From: Pseudaquabacterium terrae | Lineage (GTDB): Bacteria > Pseudomonadota > Gammaproteobacteria > Burkholderiales > Burkholderiaceae_C | Direction: 5' to 3' | Assembly (NCBI RefSeq): GCF_013266755.1 | Contig: NZ_JABRWJ010000004.1 | Span: 434,001 to 498,000 of the forward strand | Length of the DNA stretch: 64,000 nucleotides | Part shown: in pieces, positions 53,480 through 61,789 of the stretch | Position numbering within the stretch: the stretch's first letter is position 1 | How the letters are laid out: the number at the start of each line of letters is the position of its first letter | The notes under the pieces: model-generated | Seen by the model: the letters and a program-made list of their open reading frames with translations, nothing else | What the model was told of the DNA's origin: nothing | Database searches by the model: none | Translations under genes and position numbers: made by a program

Positions 53480-53965
53480 ATGACGAAGACGAAGAAGGTT
53501 CCTGCGATTCCTCCCGGCTATTCGAGCATCACGCCGTACCTGACGATCAAGGGCGCCGCCGAGGCGATCGACTTCTACAAGAAGGCGTTCAACGCCGAGG
53601 AAGTGATGCGCATGAACATGCCCGATGGCTTGGTCGGCCATGCCGAGATCCGCATCGGCGGCTCGGTGATCATGCTGCACGACGAGAACCCGCAGTGGAA
53701 GGCGCTGAGCCCGAAGACGATCGGCGACTCGGCCAGCGCGATCATGTTGTACGTGCCCGATTGCGACACGGTGTTTCAACGCGCGGTCGCCAACGGCGCC
53801 ACGGTGACGATGCCCGTCGAAGACCAGTTCTACGGCGACCGCTGCGGCAACGTGACCGATCCGTTCGGCCACAAGTGGTGTATCGCGACGCACATCGAGG
53901 ACGTCGAGCCCGACGAGATCGCGCGACGGGCGAAGAAGAAGTTCGCTGAAATGGCGAAGTCCTAA
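53480..53965 (+). CDS. PhnB-like VOC protein
   Basis: 161 residues from the ATG at 53480. The frame is open further upstream but that part covers the predicted promoter. PPGYSSITPYLTIKGAAEAIDFYKKAFNAEEVMRMNMPDGLVGHAEIRIGGSVIMLHDE is the hallmark of PhnB-like glyoxalase-fold proteins. VEDQFYGDRCGNVTDPFGHKWCIATHIEDVEPDEI is the second module. Substrate unknown. Converges with the BKACE gene, overlapping by four bases. Its predicted promoter carries a palindrome shared with the neighbouring VOC promoter. Confidence 0.88.
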   Translation: MTKTKKVPAIPPGYSSITPYLTIKGAAEAIDFYKKAFNAEEVMRMNMPDGLVGHAEIRIGGSVIMLHDENPQWKALSPKTIGDSASAIMLYVPDCDTVFQRAVANGATVTMPVEDQFYGDRCGNVTDPFGHKWCIATHIEDVEPDEIARRAKKKFAEMAKS

Positions 53966-54828
53966 CGAAGACCGAGCAGCGCGCGAGCCTCCTGCGGGCT
54001 CGCGACGCCGCGGCCGGCGCTGCGCGCGCAGCGCGCCAGCTCCTCGATCATCACGCCATTGCCGCGCGCCCGTTCGCCGCCGGGCAGGTAAAAGCTGTCC
54101 TCGAGCCCGGTGCGCAGCATGCCGCCGAGTTCGGCGACGCGCTGGTGCACCGGCCAGATCTCGGCGCGGCCGATCAGCGTGGCCTGCCAGACGGCACCGG
54201 TGGCCACGTACTTCGGCAGCAAGGCCAGCAGCTCGGCATCGCAGGGCATGCCGGAGGCGACGCCCATCACGAAGTTGTATTCCGGCACTCCGGTGAACAT
54301 CCCGGCCTTCAAGTACATGCCGACCGAGCGCACGATGCCGACGTCGAAACATTCGAATTCCGGGTGCGTGCCGGTCTCGGCCATCACGTCGAGCATCGCC
54401 TGCACCTTCGACACCGGGTTGTCGAAGACCATCGGCGGCCAGGCCCACTGGCCGTCTTCCTTCAGCTTCAGGTAGTTCAGGCTGCCGGCATTGCAGGCGG
54501 CGATCTCGGGCTTGACGCGCCGGATGCAGGCCACCGGCCCCGAGATGTCCCTGCCGACGACGCCGGTGGTCAGGTTGATGATCACGCCGGGGCAGGCCTC
54601 GCGGATCGCGTCGATGATGGCTTCGGCGAGGTCCGGATCCCAGCTCGGCAGGTGGCCCTGGCCCGCGCCCTGCTGGCGCAGGTGCACGTGCATGATGGCC
54701 GCGCCGGCATGGAAGGCGTCGCGCGCCTCGGCCGCCATCTGCGCCGGCGTCACCGGCACCGGGTGCTGCTGCGGGTTGGTCAGCACGCCGGTCAGCGCGC
54801 AGGTCAGGATGGCCGTGTCTTGAGTCAT
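53962..54828 (-). CDS. BKACE family (DUF849) beta-keto acid cleavage enzyme
   Basis: 288 residues of the TIM-barrel BKACE family (3-keto-5-aminohexanoate cleavage enzyme type). AILTCALTGVLTNPQQHPVPVTPAQMAAEARDAFHAGAAIMHVHLR gives the zinc ligands H47 and H49. VIINLTTGVVGRDISGPV and LRTGLEDSFYLPGGERARGNG follow, the latter with the Glu expected as third ligand. These enzymes react a beta-keto acid with acetyl-CoA to give acetoacetate and a shortened acyl-CoA. The ATG overlaps the stop of the biotin carboxylase subunit gene (ATGA), making it the last gene of the atu-like operon. A role as the chain-cleaving step of that pathway is inferred from position. Confidence 0.85.
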   Translation of the reverse strand: MTQDTAILTCALTGVLTNPQQHPVPVTPAQMAAEARDAFHAGAAIMHVHLRQQGAGQGHLPSWDPDLAEAIIDAIREACPGVIINLTTGVVGRDISGPVACIRRVKPEIAACNAGSLNYLKLKEDGQWAWPPMVFDNPVSKVQAMLDVMAETGTHPEFECFDVGIVRSVGMYLKAGMFTGVPEYNFVMGVASGMPCDAELLALLPKYVATGAVWQATLIGRAEIWPVHQRVAELGGMLRTGLEDSFYLPGGERARGNGVMIEELARCARSAGRGVASPQEARALLGLR

Positions 54829-56837
54829 GCTGCTTGCTCCAGCGGCGAGAGTTCCACCAGCAAGGCACCGGCGGCGACGGCGTCGCGCGGCGCGACATGC
54901 ACGGCCGCAACGGTGCCGGCGGTGCCGGCGTACAACCACATTTCCATTTTCATCGCCTCGACACTGGCCAGCGGCTGGCCCGATTCGACGCGGTCGCCGG
55001 CGCGCACCAGCAATTGCGCGACCAGCCCCGCCACCGGCGCGCAGGCGCGGCGCGGATCGTCGGCATCGTCTGGCACCGGAATGGCCGACGGCTCCTCGAA
55101 GCGGAACACCGCGCCATCGCGCACCAGGTGCAGCACGGCCGGCGCGTTCGACGAGCGCGGCGGCTGCTCGACGGCGAGCCAGCGGCGGCGCACGCCGTCG
55201 TGTTCGATGACCACTTGCCGATCGCTGCGCGAGATCAGCCGCAGTGTGTGCCCCTGGCCCTGCATCGTGATCACCGCGGCGCCCGCCAGCGGCTGCACGC
55301 GCAGGCGCCGCTGTTCGCCGTCGCACTGCAGCGACAGCTCCCAGCTCGCGGTGCCGATGGGGCGGTAGGCGGCGTTCGTGCTATCACTCGAAGAACGCAG
55401 CAGTGCGGCGACGAGCCAGGCATCCGCGTCCGGCTGCGGCCGTTCGAGCAGCGGTTCGCCCTGCGCGGCCCAGTCGTCGATCAGCGTCGTGTGCAAACGC
55501 GCCTCGGCAAACGCCGGGTGGCGCAGCAGGTCGCGCAGGAATCGGCCGTTGTTCAGCGGGCCGACCAGCGGCGCGTCTTCCAGCGCGGCGGCCAGGCGCC
55601 GGATCGCGTCGGCCCGGTCGCGGCCATGCACGATGATCTTGGCGACCATCGCGTCGTAGTACGGCCCGATGTCATCACCCTCGGCAATGCCGGCATCGAT
55701 GCGCAGCGACGGCGGCAGCGCACCGACCGGATTCGCCGCACGCAATGCCGCGTCCGGCCGCCAGTGCAGCACGCGGCCGGTCTGCGGCGAGAAGCCGCGG
55801 TACGGATCCTCCGCGTACAGCCGCGCCTCGATCGCGTGGCCGCGCAGCACGATGTCGGGCTGCGCCAGCGGCAGCGGCTGACCGGCCGCAACGCGCAATT
55901 GCCACTCGACGAGGTCGAGTCCGGTCACGCATTCGGTGACCGGATGCTCGACCTGCAGCCGCGTGTTCATCTCGAGGAAGTAGTGCCGCCGCTCGGCGTC
56001 GACGATGAATTCCACCGTGCCGGCGCCGACATAGCCCACCGCCAGCGCGGCGGCCACGGCATCGGCGCCCATGCGCGCGCGCAGCGCTTCGTCGACGATC
56101 GGCGACGGCGCTTCCTCGATCACCTTCTGGCGCCGGCGCTGCGCAGTGCAGTCGCGCTCGCCCAGGTGCACCGCGTGGCCGTGCTGGTCGGCGAAGACCT
56201 GGATCTCGATGTGGCGGCCGTGCTCGATCAGGCGCTCCAGCATCAGCCGGTCGTCGCCGAAGGCGCTCTCGGCTTCGCGCCGCGCGCCGGCGAGGGCCGC
56301 GTCGAGCTCGATGGCCGATCCCACCAGCCGCATGCCGCGGCCACCGCCGCCGGCCACCGCCTTGACCAGCAGCGGGAAGCCGAGCGCCCCGGCCTCGTGC
56401 CGCAGCCGTTCGTCGGACTGCTCGTCGCCGAGGTAACCCGGCGCGCAGGGCACGCCGGCTTCGAGCATGCGCCGCTTGGCGCGCGCCTTGTGGCCCATCG
56501 CCTCGATCGCCGCCGGCGGCGGGCCGATGAAGACGAGGCCGGCCTCGGCGCAGGCCTGGGCGAAGTCGGCGCGTTCGGACAGGAAGCCATAACCCGGATG
56601 AAGAGCGTCCGCGCCGGTGGCACGGGCGGCCGCCAATACCGCGTCGAAACGCAGGTAGGAGTCGGCCGCCGGTGCCGGGCCGAGGCGCACCGCCTCGTCG
56701 GCCTGCAGCACGTGCGGCGCCTGCGCATCGGCGTCGCTGTAGACAGCCACCGTTCGGTAGCCGAGCGCGCGCGCGGTGCGCATGATGCGGCATGCGATCT
56801 CGCCACGATTGGCAATCAGGATCTTCGAAAAGCTCAC
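54825..56837 (-). CDS. atuF: acyl-CoA carboxylase alpha subunit (biotin carboxylase/biotin carrier), AtuF-like
   Basis: 670 residues from a GTG overlapping the hydratase stop (GTGA). Biotin carboxylase domain (1-450) begins SKILIANRGEIACRIMRTARALGYRTVAVYSDAD. It has the ATP-grasp glycine loop KAVAGGGGRGMR and catalytic EMNTRLQVEHPVTE. A linker (BT) domain and a biotin carrier domain with K630 in VEAMKMEMW follow. It carboxylates biotin with bicarbonate and ATP and works with the beta subunit at 58845. The gene order beta, dehydrogenase, hydratase, alpha matches atuCDEF (geranyl-CoA carboxylase). The leucine (liu) clusters have the dehydrogenase before beta. Substrate assignment is from gene order. 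Confidence 0.85.
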   Translation of the reverse strand: MSFSKILIANRGEIACRIMRTARALGYRTVAVYSDADAQAPHVLQADEAVRLGPAPAADSYLRFDAVLAAARATGADALHPGYGFLSERADFAQACAEAGLVFIGPPPAAIEAMGHKARAKRRMLEAGVPCAPGYLGDEQSDERLRHEAGALGFPLLVKAVAGGGGRGMRLVGSAIELDAALAGARREAESAFGDDRLMLERLIEHGRHIEIQVFADQHGHAVHLGERDCTAQRRRQKVIEEAPSPIVDEALRARMGADAVAAALAVGYVGAGTVEFIVDAERRHYFLEMNTRLQVEHPVTECVTGLDLVEWQLRVAAGQPLPLAQPDIVLRGHAIEARLYAEDPYRGFSPQTGRVLHWRPDAALRAANPVGALPPSLRIDAGIAEGDDIGPYYDAMVAKIIVHGRDRADAIRRLAAALEDAPLVGPLNNGRFLRDLLRHPAFAEARLHTTLIDDWAAQGEPLLERPQPDADAWLVAALLRSSSDSTNAAYRPIGTASWELSLQCDGEQRRLRVQPLAGAAVITMQGQGHTLRLISRSDRQVVIEHDGVRRRWLAVEQPPRSSNAPAVLHLVRDGAVFRFEEPSAIPVPDDADDPRRACAPVAGLVAQLLVRAGDRVESGQPLASVEAMKMEMWLYAGTAGTVAAVHVAPRDAVAAGALLVELSPLEQAA

Positions 56838-57682
56838 TTCGGCGCCCACGACGGCTTGCGCTTCTGGATGAAGGCGCGCGTGCCTTCCTGGCCCTCGGGG
56901 CTCTGCAATGCGTTGGAGAACACGGCTGCGGCTTCGGCCACCAGCGATGCCGGCCGCTCGAAGCGGGCTTTGGCAATCAGCCGTTTCGTAGCAGCCAGCG
57001 CGCCGGGCGCACATTGCAGGATCTCGTCGAGCGTGCGGGCCAGCGCAATCTCCAGCTCGGCCGGGCCGTGCACCTCGTGCACCAGCCGCAATGTCAGCGC
57101 AGCATGTGCGCCGAGCCGCGCCCCGGTGACGGCCAGTCGCCTGGCTTCCGAATAGCCCAGCCGCTCGACCAGGAACGACGCGACCTGCGCCGGCACGACG
57201 CCGAGCGAGGTCTCCGGCAGCCGGAATTGCGCCGTTGGCGAGGCCAGCACGACGTCGGCGACGCAGGCCAGGCCGAAGCCGCCGCCCATCACCGTGCCTT
57301 CGGCGATCACCACCAGCGCGAGGCCGGTGCCGGCGTAGGCGACACACAGCTCGCCGAACGCGGCATTGACGGCGGCCAGCGGATCCCGATTCGCAGCGTT
57401 GGCATCGAGTGGGCGCATGCGTGCCGCCGCCATGTCCTTGATGTCGCCGCCGGAGCAGAAATGCCCGCCGGCGCCGCGCAGCACGATCACTCGCGCATCA
57501 CCGCTGGCCTCGGCATCGGCCAGCACCGCGCGCAGTTCCTGCACCATCTGCAGCGACATCGCGTTGCGGCAGTCCGGCCGGTTCAGCGTCACCAGCCAGA
57601 CGCCGCGCGCATGGCTGCTGACATGGCCATGGGCGAGCGGCGCGTCGCGCGCGACGAGCAGGGTTTCGAACAAGGCGCTCAA
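56834..57682 (-). CDS. atuE: enoyl-CoA hydratase (AtuE/isohexenylglutaconyl-CoA hydratase-like)
   Basis: 282 residues from a TTG that overlaps the dehydrogenase stop (TTGA); no ATG start gives a full-length protein. Crotonase fold with oxyanion-hole motifs GGHFCSGGDIKDM and GTVMGGGFGLACVADVVLA, and a C-terminal helix ending in FIQKRKPSW. In the atu pathway this enzyme adds water to isohexenylglutaconyl-CoA; in the liu pathway the equivalent acts on 3-methylglutaconyl-CoA. Position between dehydrogenase and carboxylase alpha supports the former. The rare TTG start may keep its level low relative to neighbours. Confidence 0.82.
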   Translation of the reverse strand: MSALFETLLVARDAPLAHGHVSSHARGVWLVTLNRPDCRNAMSLQMVQELRAVLADAEASGDARVIVLRGAGGHFCSGGDIKDMAAARMRPLDANAANRDPLAAVNAAFGELCVAYAGTGLALVVIAEGTVMGGGFGLACVADVVLASPTAQFRLPETSLGVVPAQVASFLVERLGYSEARRLAVTGARLGAHAALTLRLVHEVHGPAELEIALARTLDEILQCAPGALAATKRLIAKARFERPASLVAEAAAVFSNALQSPEGQEGTRAFIQKRKPSWAPK

Positions 57683-58833
57683 TGCGAACCCTTCGGCAGC
57701 GTGCCCTCGAGCTTGCAGATGATGCCCAGCATCACCTCGTCCGTTCCGCCGCCGATCGAGCCGAGGCGGTTGTCGCGGTAGGCGATCGACACCGGGTTGT
57801 CCCAGGTGAAGCCCATGCCGCCCCAATACTGCAGGCAGCTGTCGGCGACCTCGCGCGAGAGCCGGCCGACCTTGAGTTTGGCCATCGAGGCGAGCTTGGT
57901 GACATCCGCGCCGCCGACGTAGAGCTCGATCGCCTTCCAGGTCAACGCGCGCAGCGCCTCGATCTCGGTGCGCAATTCGGCGAGGCGGAAATGCACGACC
58001 TGGTTGTCGAGCACGCTTTTGCCGAAGGCCTTTCGCTCGCGCGTGTATTCGATCGTCGCGTCGAGGATGCGGTCGAGCCCGCGCAGCCCCGACGCGGCGG
58101 CCCACAGCCGCTCTTCCTGGAACTGCATCATCTGGAACATGAAGCCCATGCCCTCCTGGCCGACGACGTTGCGCTTCGGGACCTGCACGTTGTCGAAGAA
58201 GAGCTGCGCGGTGTCCGACGAGTTCATGCCGATCTTCTTGATCTTCTGCTTGCTGATGCCGCGCGCATCCATCGGCACCATGATCAGGCTCTTGTTCTTG
58301 TGCACCGGGCCGTCGCTGGTGTTCGCAAGCAGGCAGCACCAGTCGGCCTGCAGGCCGTTGGTGATCCACATCTTGCTGCCGTTGATGACGTAGTCGCCAT
58401 CGACGGTCTTGGCCGTGGTCTTGACCGCTGCGACGTCCGAGCCGCCGCCGGGCTCGCTGACGGCGATGCAGCCGACCGCATCACCGGCGATCGCCGGCAC
58501 CAGGAACTCGCGCTTCAATTCCTCGGAGCCGAAGCGCGCCAGCGCCGGCGTGCACATGTCGGTCTGCACGCCGACTGACATCGGCACGCCGCCGCAATGG
58601 CAATTGCCCATCGCCTCGGCCATCACCATCGAATACGAGAAGTCGAGTCCCAGTCCGCCGTATTCCTCTGGGTACTTGATGCCCAGCATGCCGAGCGCGC
58701 CGAGCTTCTTGAAGACCTCGTGCGCCGGATAGATCTCGGCCGCTTCCCATTCGGGCACGTGCGGATTGATTTCCTTCTCGACGAATCGAGTCACGGTGTC
58801 GGCGATCTGGCGGTGTTCCGGGGTCAGTTTCAT
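57679..58833 (-). CDS. atuD: acyl-CoA dehydrogenase (AtuD-like)
   Basis: 384 residues with AGGAGA before the ATG. N-terminal helical domain (LTPEHRQIADTVTRFVEKEINPHVPEWE), a beta domain (CIAVSEPGGGSDVAAVKTTA, KMWITNGLQADWCCLLANT) and a C-terminal domain ending with the FAD/active-site segment VADSCLQYWGGMGFTWDNPVSIAYRDNRLGSIGGGTDEVMLGIICK. The Glu of GGTDEVM is the candidate base. FAD-linked desaturation of a branched acyl-CoA (citronellyl-CoA in the atu model) would create the double bond used by the carboxylase. Third gene of the leftward operon, 11 bases after the beta subunit. Confidence 0.88.
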   Translation of the reverse strand: MKLTPEHRQIADTVTRFVEKEINPHVPEWEAAEIYPAHEVFKKLGALGMLGIKYPEEYGGLGLDFSYSMVMAEAMGNCHCGGVPMSVGVQTDMCTPALARFGSEELKREFLVPAIAGDAVGCIAVSEPGGGSDVAAVKTTAKTVDGDYVINGSKMWITNGLQADWCCLLANTSDGPVHKNKSLIMVPMDARGISKQKIKKIGMNSSDTAQLFFDNVQVPKRNVVGQEGMGFMFQMMQFQEERLWAAASGLRGLDRILDATIEYTRERKAFGKSVLDNQVVHFRLAELRTEIEALRALTWKAIELYVGGADVTKLASMAKLKVGRLSREVADSCLQYWGGMGFTWDNPVSIAYRDNRLGSIGGGTDEVMLGIICKLEGTLPKGSH

Positions 58834-58844
58834 GGCGAGGTCTC

Positions 58845-60455
58845 CTAGAGTCTGGCCACGCCGAAGGCATTCGGGCGCAGCGTTCGTTGTTCCGATTCAG
58901 CGGCCAGCTGCAGGCACAGCGCCAGCACACGGCGGGTATCGCGCGGGTCGATGATCCCGTCGTCCCACAAGCGCGCGGTGCCGAACAGCACATTGGATTC
59001 CCGATCGATGCGCTGGCGCAACTGGTCGCTCATCGCCTTCAGCGCATCGTCGTTGACGGGCGTGCCGCCGCGTTCGAGCTTTCCGCGGCTGACGATGTCC
59101 ATCACCATCGCCGCCTGCGCGCCGCCCATCACCGCGACGCGGGCCGACGGCCAGCTGAAGATGAAACGCGGATCGAAGCCGCGGCCGCACATGCCGTAGT
59201 TGCCGGCGCCGAAGCTGCCGCCGACGACGATGGTGAACTTCGGCACCCGTGCATTGGCGACGGCCTGGATCATCTTGCTGCCGTGCTTGATCGCGCCGGC
59301 GCGTTCGGCCTCGCGGCCGACCATGTAGCCGGTGGTGTTCTGCAGGAACACGAGCGGCGTGCCGCTCTGGTCGCACAGCTGGATGAACTGGCCGGCCTTG
59401 GTCGAGCCGTTGGGCTGGATCGGGCCGTTGTTGCCGAGGATGCCGACCAGGTGGCCGTCGATGCGCGCGTGGCCGCAGACGGTGTCCGGCGCGTACAGCG
59501 TCTTGAATTCGAGGAAGTCCGAACCGTCGACGAGGCGCGCGATCAGCTCGCGCACGTCGTAGGGCTCGCGGTCGTCGCTGGGCACGATGCCCATCAGCTC
59601 CTCGGCGTCGAAGAGCGGCGCGGGCGCGCTGCCGGCGGCCGGCGCCGTGTCCCAGCGCAGCTTGTCGATGAGCTCGCGCGCCAGCGCGATAGCGTGCGCG
59701 TCGTTCTCGCTCAAGTATTCGCCCAGGCCGGTGGTCTCGGCATGCAGCATCGCGCCGCCGAGCTCGTCGTCGGTGGCGTCCTCGCCGATCGCGGCCTTCA
59801 CCAGCGGCGGGCCGGCGAGGAAGATGCTCGAGCGGTCGCGCACCAGGATCACGTAGTCCGACAGCCCGGGCAGGTAGGCGCCGCCGGCGGTCGACGAGCC
59901 GTGCACGACGGCGATCTGCGCAATGCCGGCGGCCGACAGCCGCGCCTGGTTGGCGAAGGCGCGGCCGCCTTCGACGAACATCTCGGCCTGGTACATCAGG
60001 TTCGCCCCGCCGGACTCGACCAGCGCGATCAGCGGCAGCTTGTTCTCCAGCGCGATCTGCTGGATGCGCAGCGCCTTGCGCAGGCCCATCGGCGCGACGG
60101 TGCCGCCTTTCAGCGCCGCATCGTTGGCCGACACCAGCACGCGCTTGCCGGCGACCAGCCCGATGCCGGCGATCGAGCCGCCGCCCAGCACGCTCTTCTT
60201 GCCATCGTCGTCGTGCATGCCCAATCCCGCGAGCGATGACAGCTCGAGGAAGGACGAGCCGCGGTCGAGCAAGCGCGCGACCCGTTCACGCGGCAGCAGC
60301 TGGCCGCGGCGCTCGAACTTGTCGGCCTTCGAGGCCGATTCGGCGACGACCTGCGCTTCGAGGCGGCGCACTTCGGCCAGGCGCTCGGCCATGCGTTCGG
60401 CATTGGCCTGGAACGCCGCGGAGCGGACATTGATTCGGCTGTGCAGTGCGGGCAT
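58845..60455 (-). CDS. atuC: acyl-CoA carboxylase beta subunit (carboxyltransferase), AtuC-like
   Basis: 536 residues, close to AtuC. Its start overlaps the SDR stop (TAATG). Two crotonase-like carboxyltransferase halves: IAVVHGSSTAGGAYLPGLSDYVILV with acyl-CoA loop LAGPPLVKAAIGED, and LVFLQNTTGYMVGREAERAGAIKHGSKMIQAVANARVPKFTIVVGGSFGAGNYGMCGRGFDPRFIFSWP with the biotin-side glycines. The stretch AGGAYLPGLSDYV differs from the CTAGGAYVPAMSDE usual in methylcrotonyl-CoA carboxylase and looks more like the AtuC group; I recall this from memory. It moves the carboxyl group from biotin to a branched enoyl-CoA, with the alpha subunit at 54825. Confidence 0.87.
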   Translation of the reverse strand: MPALHSRINVRSAAFQANAERMAERLAEVRRLEAQVVAESASKADKFERRGQLLPRERVARLLDRGSSFLELSSLAGLGMHDDDGKKSVLGGGSIAGIGLVAGKRVLVSANDAALKGGTVAPMGLRKALRIQQIALENKLPLIALVESGGANLMYQAEMFVEGGRAFANQARLSAAGIAQIAVVHGSSTAGGAYLPGLSDYVILVRDRSSIFLAGPPLVKAAIGEDATDDELGGAMLHAETTGLGEYLSENDAHAIALARELIDKLRWDTAPAAGSAPAPLFDAEELMGIVPSDDREPYDVRELIARLVDGSDFLEFKTLYAPDTVCGHARIDGHLVGILGNNGPIQPNGSTKAGQFIQLCDQSGTPLVFLQNTTGYMVGREAERAGAIKHGSKMIQAVANARVPKFTIVVGGSFGAGNYGMCGRGFDPRFIFSWPSARVAVMGGAQAAMVMDIVSRGKLERGGTPVNDDALKAMSDQLRQRIDRESNVLFGTARLWDDGIIDPRDTRRVLALCLQLAAESEQRTLRPNAFGVARL

Positions 60456-61318
60456 TACTTGAGCACTTCGGGCATCACGGCACGATGGAAGCCATTGAAC
60501 GGCACGCTGCGATCGTGATCGAGCGACGGAAAGCCCGGCGAGCCGAGCCCGGCGCCGCCATCGATCTGCAAGGTGACGCCGGTGATGAATGCGGCTGCGG
60601 GCGACAGCAGGAAGACGATCGCCGCGCTGACCTCGGCCTCCATCGCCAGGCGCCGCAGCGGCACGTGGTTCTTCAGCTTCGGGATCAGCGCGCGCGCGGC
60701 GCCGCTGTAGCTGTCCATGCCGCTGGAAGCGACCCAGCCCGGCGCGACGGCATTGACCCGCACGCCGGCGTGCGCCCATTCGTAGGCCGCGCTCATCGTC
60801 AGGTTGGCCATGCCTGCGCGCGCGGCGCCGGTGTGCGCCATGCCGGGCATGCCGAGCTTGTAGTCGGCGGTCATGTTGACGATGTTGCCGCCGTGCGCCT
60901 GCATGCACTGCGTGAAGAGCTCCCGCATCATCAGGAAGCCGCCGGTCAGGTTGTTGGTGACGACGGCGTCGAAGCCCTTCTTGTTGATCGCCATCAGCGG
61001 CGCCGGGAACTGGCCGCCGGCGTTGTTGACGAGGCCGGCGATGGCGCCGGCTTCGAGCGCCGCGGCGACGTTCGCCTTCACCGCCTCTTCATCGCGGATG
61101 TCGAAGGCGCGCCACTCGCAGCGGCCGCCGTCCTCGGCGATCTCGGCGGTGACCCGCTCGAGCTTGTCCTGCGTCCGTCCGCTGATCAGCACGTGTGCGC
61201 CCAGTGCGGCCAGCTCATGCGCGACGCAGCGGCCGATGCCCGACCCGCCCCCGGTGACCCAGAAACGCTGGCCTTCGAACAGGCCGGGGCGGAACACGCT
61301 GTGATAGCGAGCAGGCAC
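60455..61318 (-). CDS. short-chain dehydrogenase/reductase (AtuB/AtuG-like)
   Basis: 287 residues from a GTG with a strong AAGGAGA seven bases upstream. A longer reading frame exists, but it would run over the regulatory palindrome. SDR fold: cofactor loop TGGGSGIGRCVAHELAALGAHVLISGRTQDKLERV with NAGG after it. The catalytic Tyr/Ser region is altered: NIVNMTADYKLGMPGMAHTGAARAGMANLT. The usual YxxxK appears as H-T-G-A-A-R-A, so the standard Tyr and Lys are missing, a pattern also seen in trans-2-enoyl-CoA reductase-like SDRs. In the atu model the enzyme oxidises citronellol/citronellal. First gene of the leftward operon. Confidence 0.8.
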   Translation of the reverse strand: MPARYHSVFRPGLFEGQRFWVTGGGSGIGRCVAHELAALGAHVLISGRTQDKLERVTAEIAEDGGRCEWRAFDIRDEEAVKANVAAALEAGAIAGLVNNAGGQFPAPLMAINKKGFDAVVTNNLTGGFLMMRELFTQCMQAHGGNIVNMTADYKLGMPGMAHTGAARAGMANLTMSAAYEWAHAGVRVNAVAPGWVASSGMDSYSGAARALIPKLKNHVPLRRLAMEAEVSAAIVFLLSPAAAFITGVTLQIDGGAGLGSPGFPSLDHDRSVPFNGFHRAVMPEVLK

Positions 61319-61368
61319 CTTGTCTCCTTGTAGATCCGTCAGGGGTCGTGGCGCATTGGAGCGGAGGG

Positions 61369-61382
61369 TGACGTTAACGTCA
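61369..61382. promoter_or_regulatory. MerR-type operator, TGACGTTAACGTCA
   Basis: A perfect 14-base palindrome in the 173-base gap between the two divergent catabolic gene sets. It is 51 bases from the SDR start and 110 from the SCP2 start. The ACGT-TA-ACGT core resembles the consensus I recall for LiuR/AtuR-type MerR regulators. On the minus strand it overlaps a TTGACG -35-like hexamer. The probable binder is the MerR protein at 61790. Confidence 0.7.
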
Positions 61383-61491
61383 ACCTGGTATCGCATGGGG
61401 GATTACGCGGATGTTCGCGGCACCTCGCCGCCTTAGCATGCCCCGCAGCGCGCCATCCGGCGCTTGGCTCAATCAAGCAACTGGAGAATCC

Positions 61492-61788
61492 ATGGACCTC
61501 GCCACCGCCACCGAAACGCTGCGCAGCAAGGTGGGCGATTCGAGCGGCCTGAATGCCGTGCTGAAGTTCGACACCGGCGCCGACGGCGTCATCGTCATCG
61601 ACGCCAAGGCGGTGCCGAACACCGTCGACAACACCGATCGCGAGGCCGACTGCACCGTCGCGATCTCGATGGCCAATCTGGGCGACCTGCTCAGCGGCGA
61701 GCTCGAGCCGACCACCGGTTTCATGACCGGCAAGTTCAAGGTCTCTGGCGACATGAGCGTCGCGCTGAAGCTGCAACGGGTGGTCTGA
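61492..61788 (+). CDS. SCP2 sterol-binding domain protein
   Basis: 98 residues, a single SCP2 domain: ETLRSKVGDSSGLNAVLKFDTGADGVIVIDAKAVPNTV, then ADCTVAISMANLGDLLSGELEPTTGFMTGKFKVSGDMSVALKLQRV. GGAGA precedes the ATG. SCP2 domains hold lipids or acyl-CoAs in a hydrophobic pocket and can pass them to enzymes. It is the first gene on the rightward side of the palindrome and is followed after one base by the MerR gene. In this setting it may carry branched acyl-CoA intermediates. Confidence 0.9.
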   Translation: MDLATATETLRSKVGDSSGLNAVLKFDTGADGVIVIDAKAVPNTVDNTDREADCTVAISMANLGDLLSGELEPTTGFMTGKFKVSGDMSVALKLQRVV

Positions 61789-61789
61789 C

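Noticed and set aside
53962-60455. Leucine/isovalerate (liu) cluster as the identity of the carboxylase operon
   Set aside because: Gene order (beta, dehydrogenase, hydratase, alpha), the AGGAYLPGLSDYV motif and the absence of an HMG-CoA lyase gene favour the atu type; not fully excluded without a tree.
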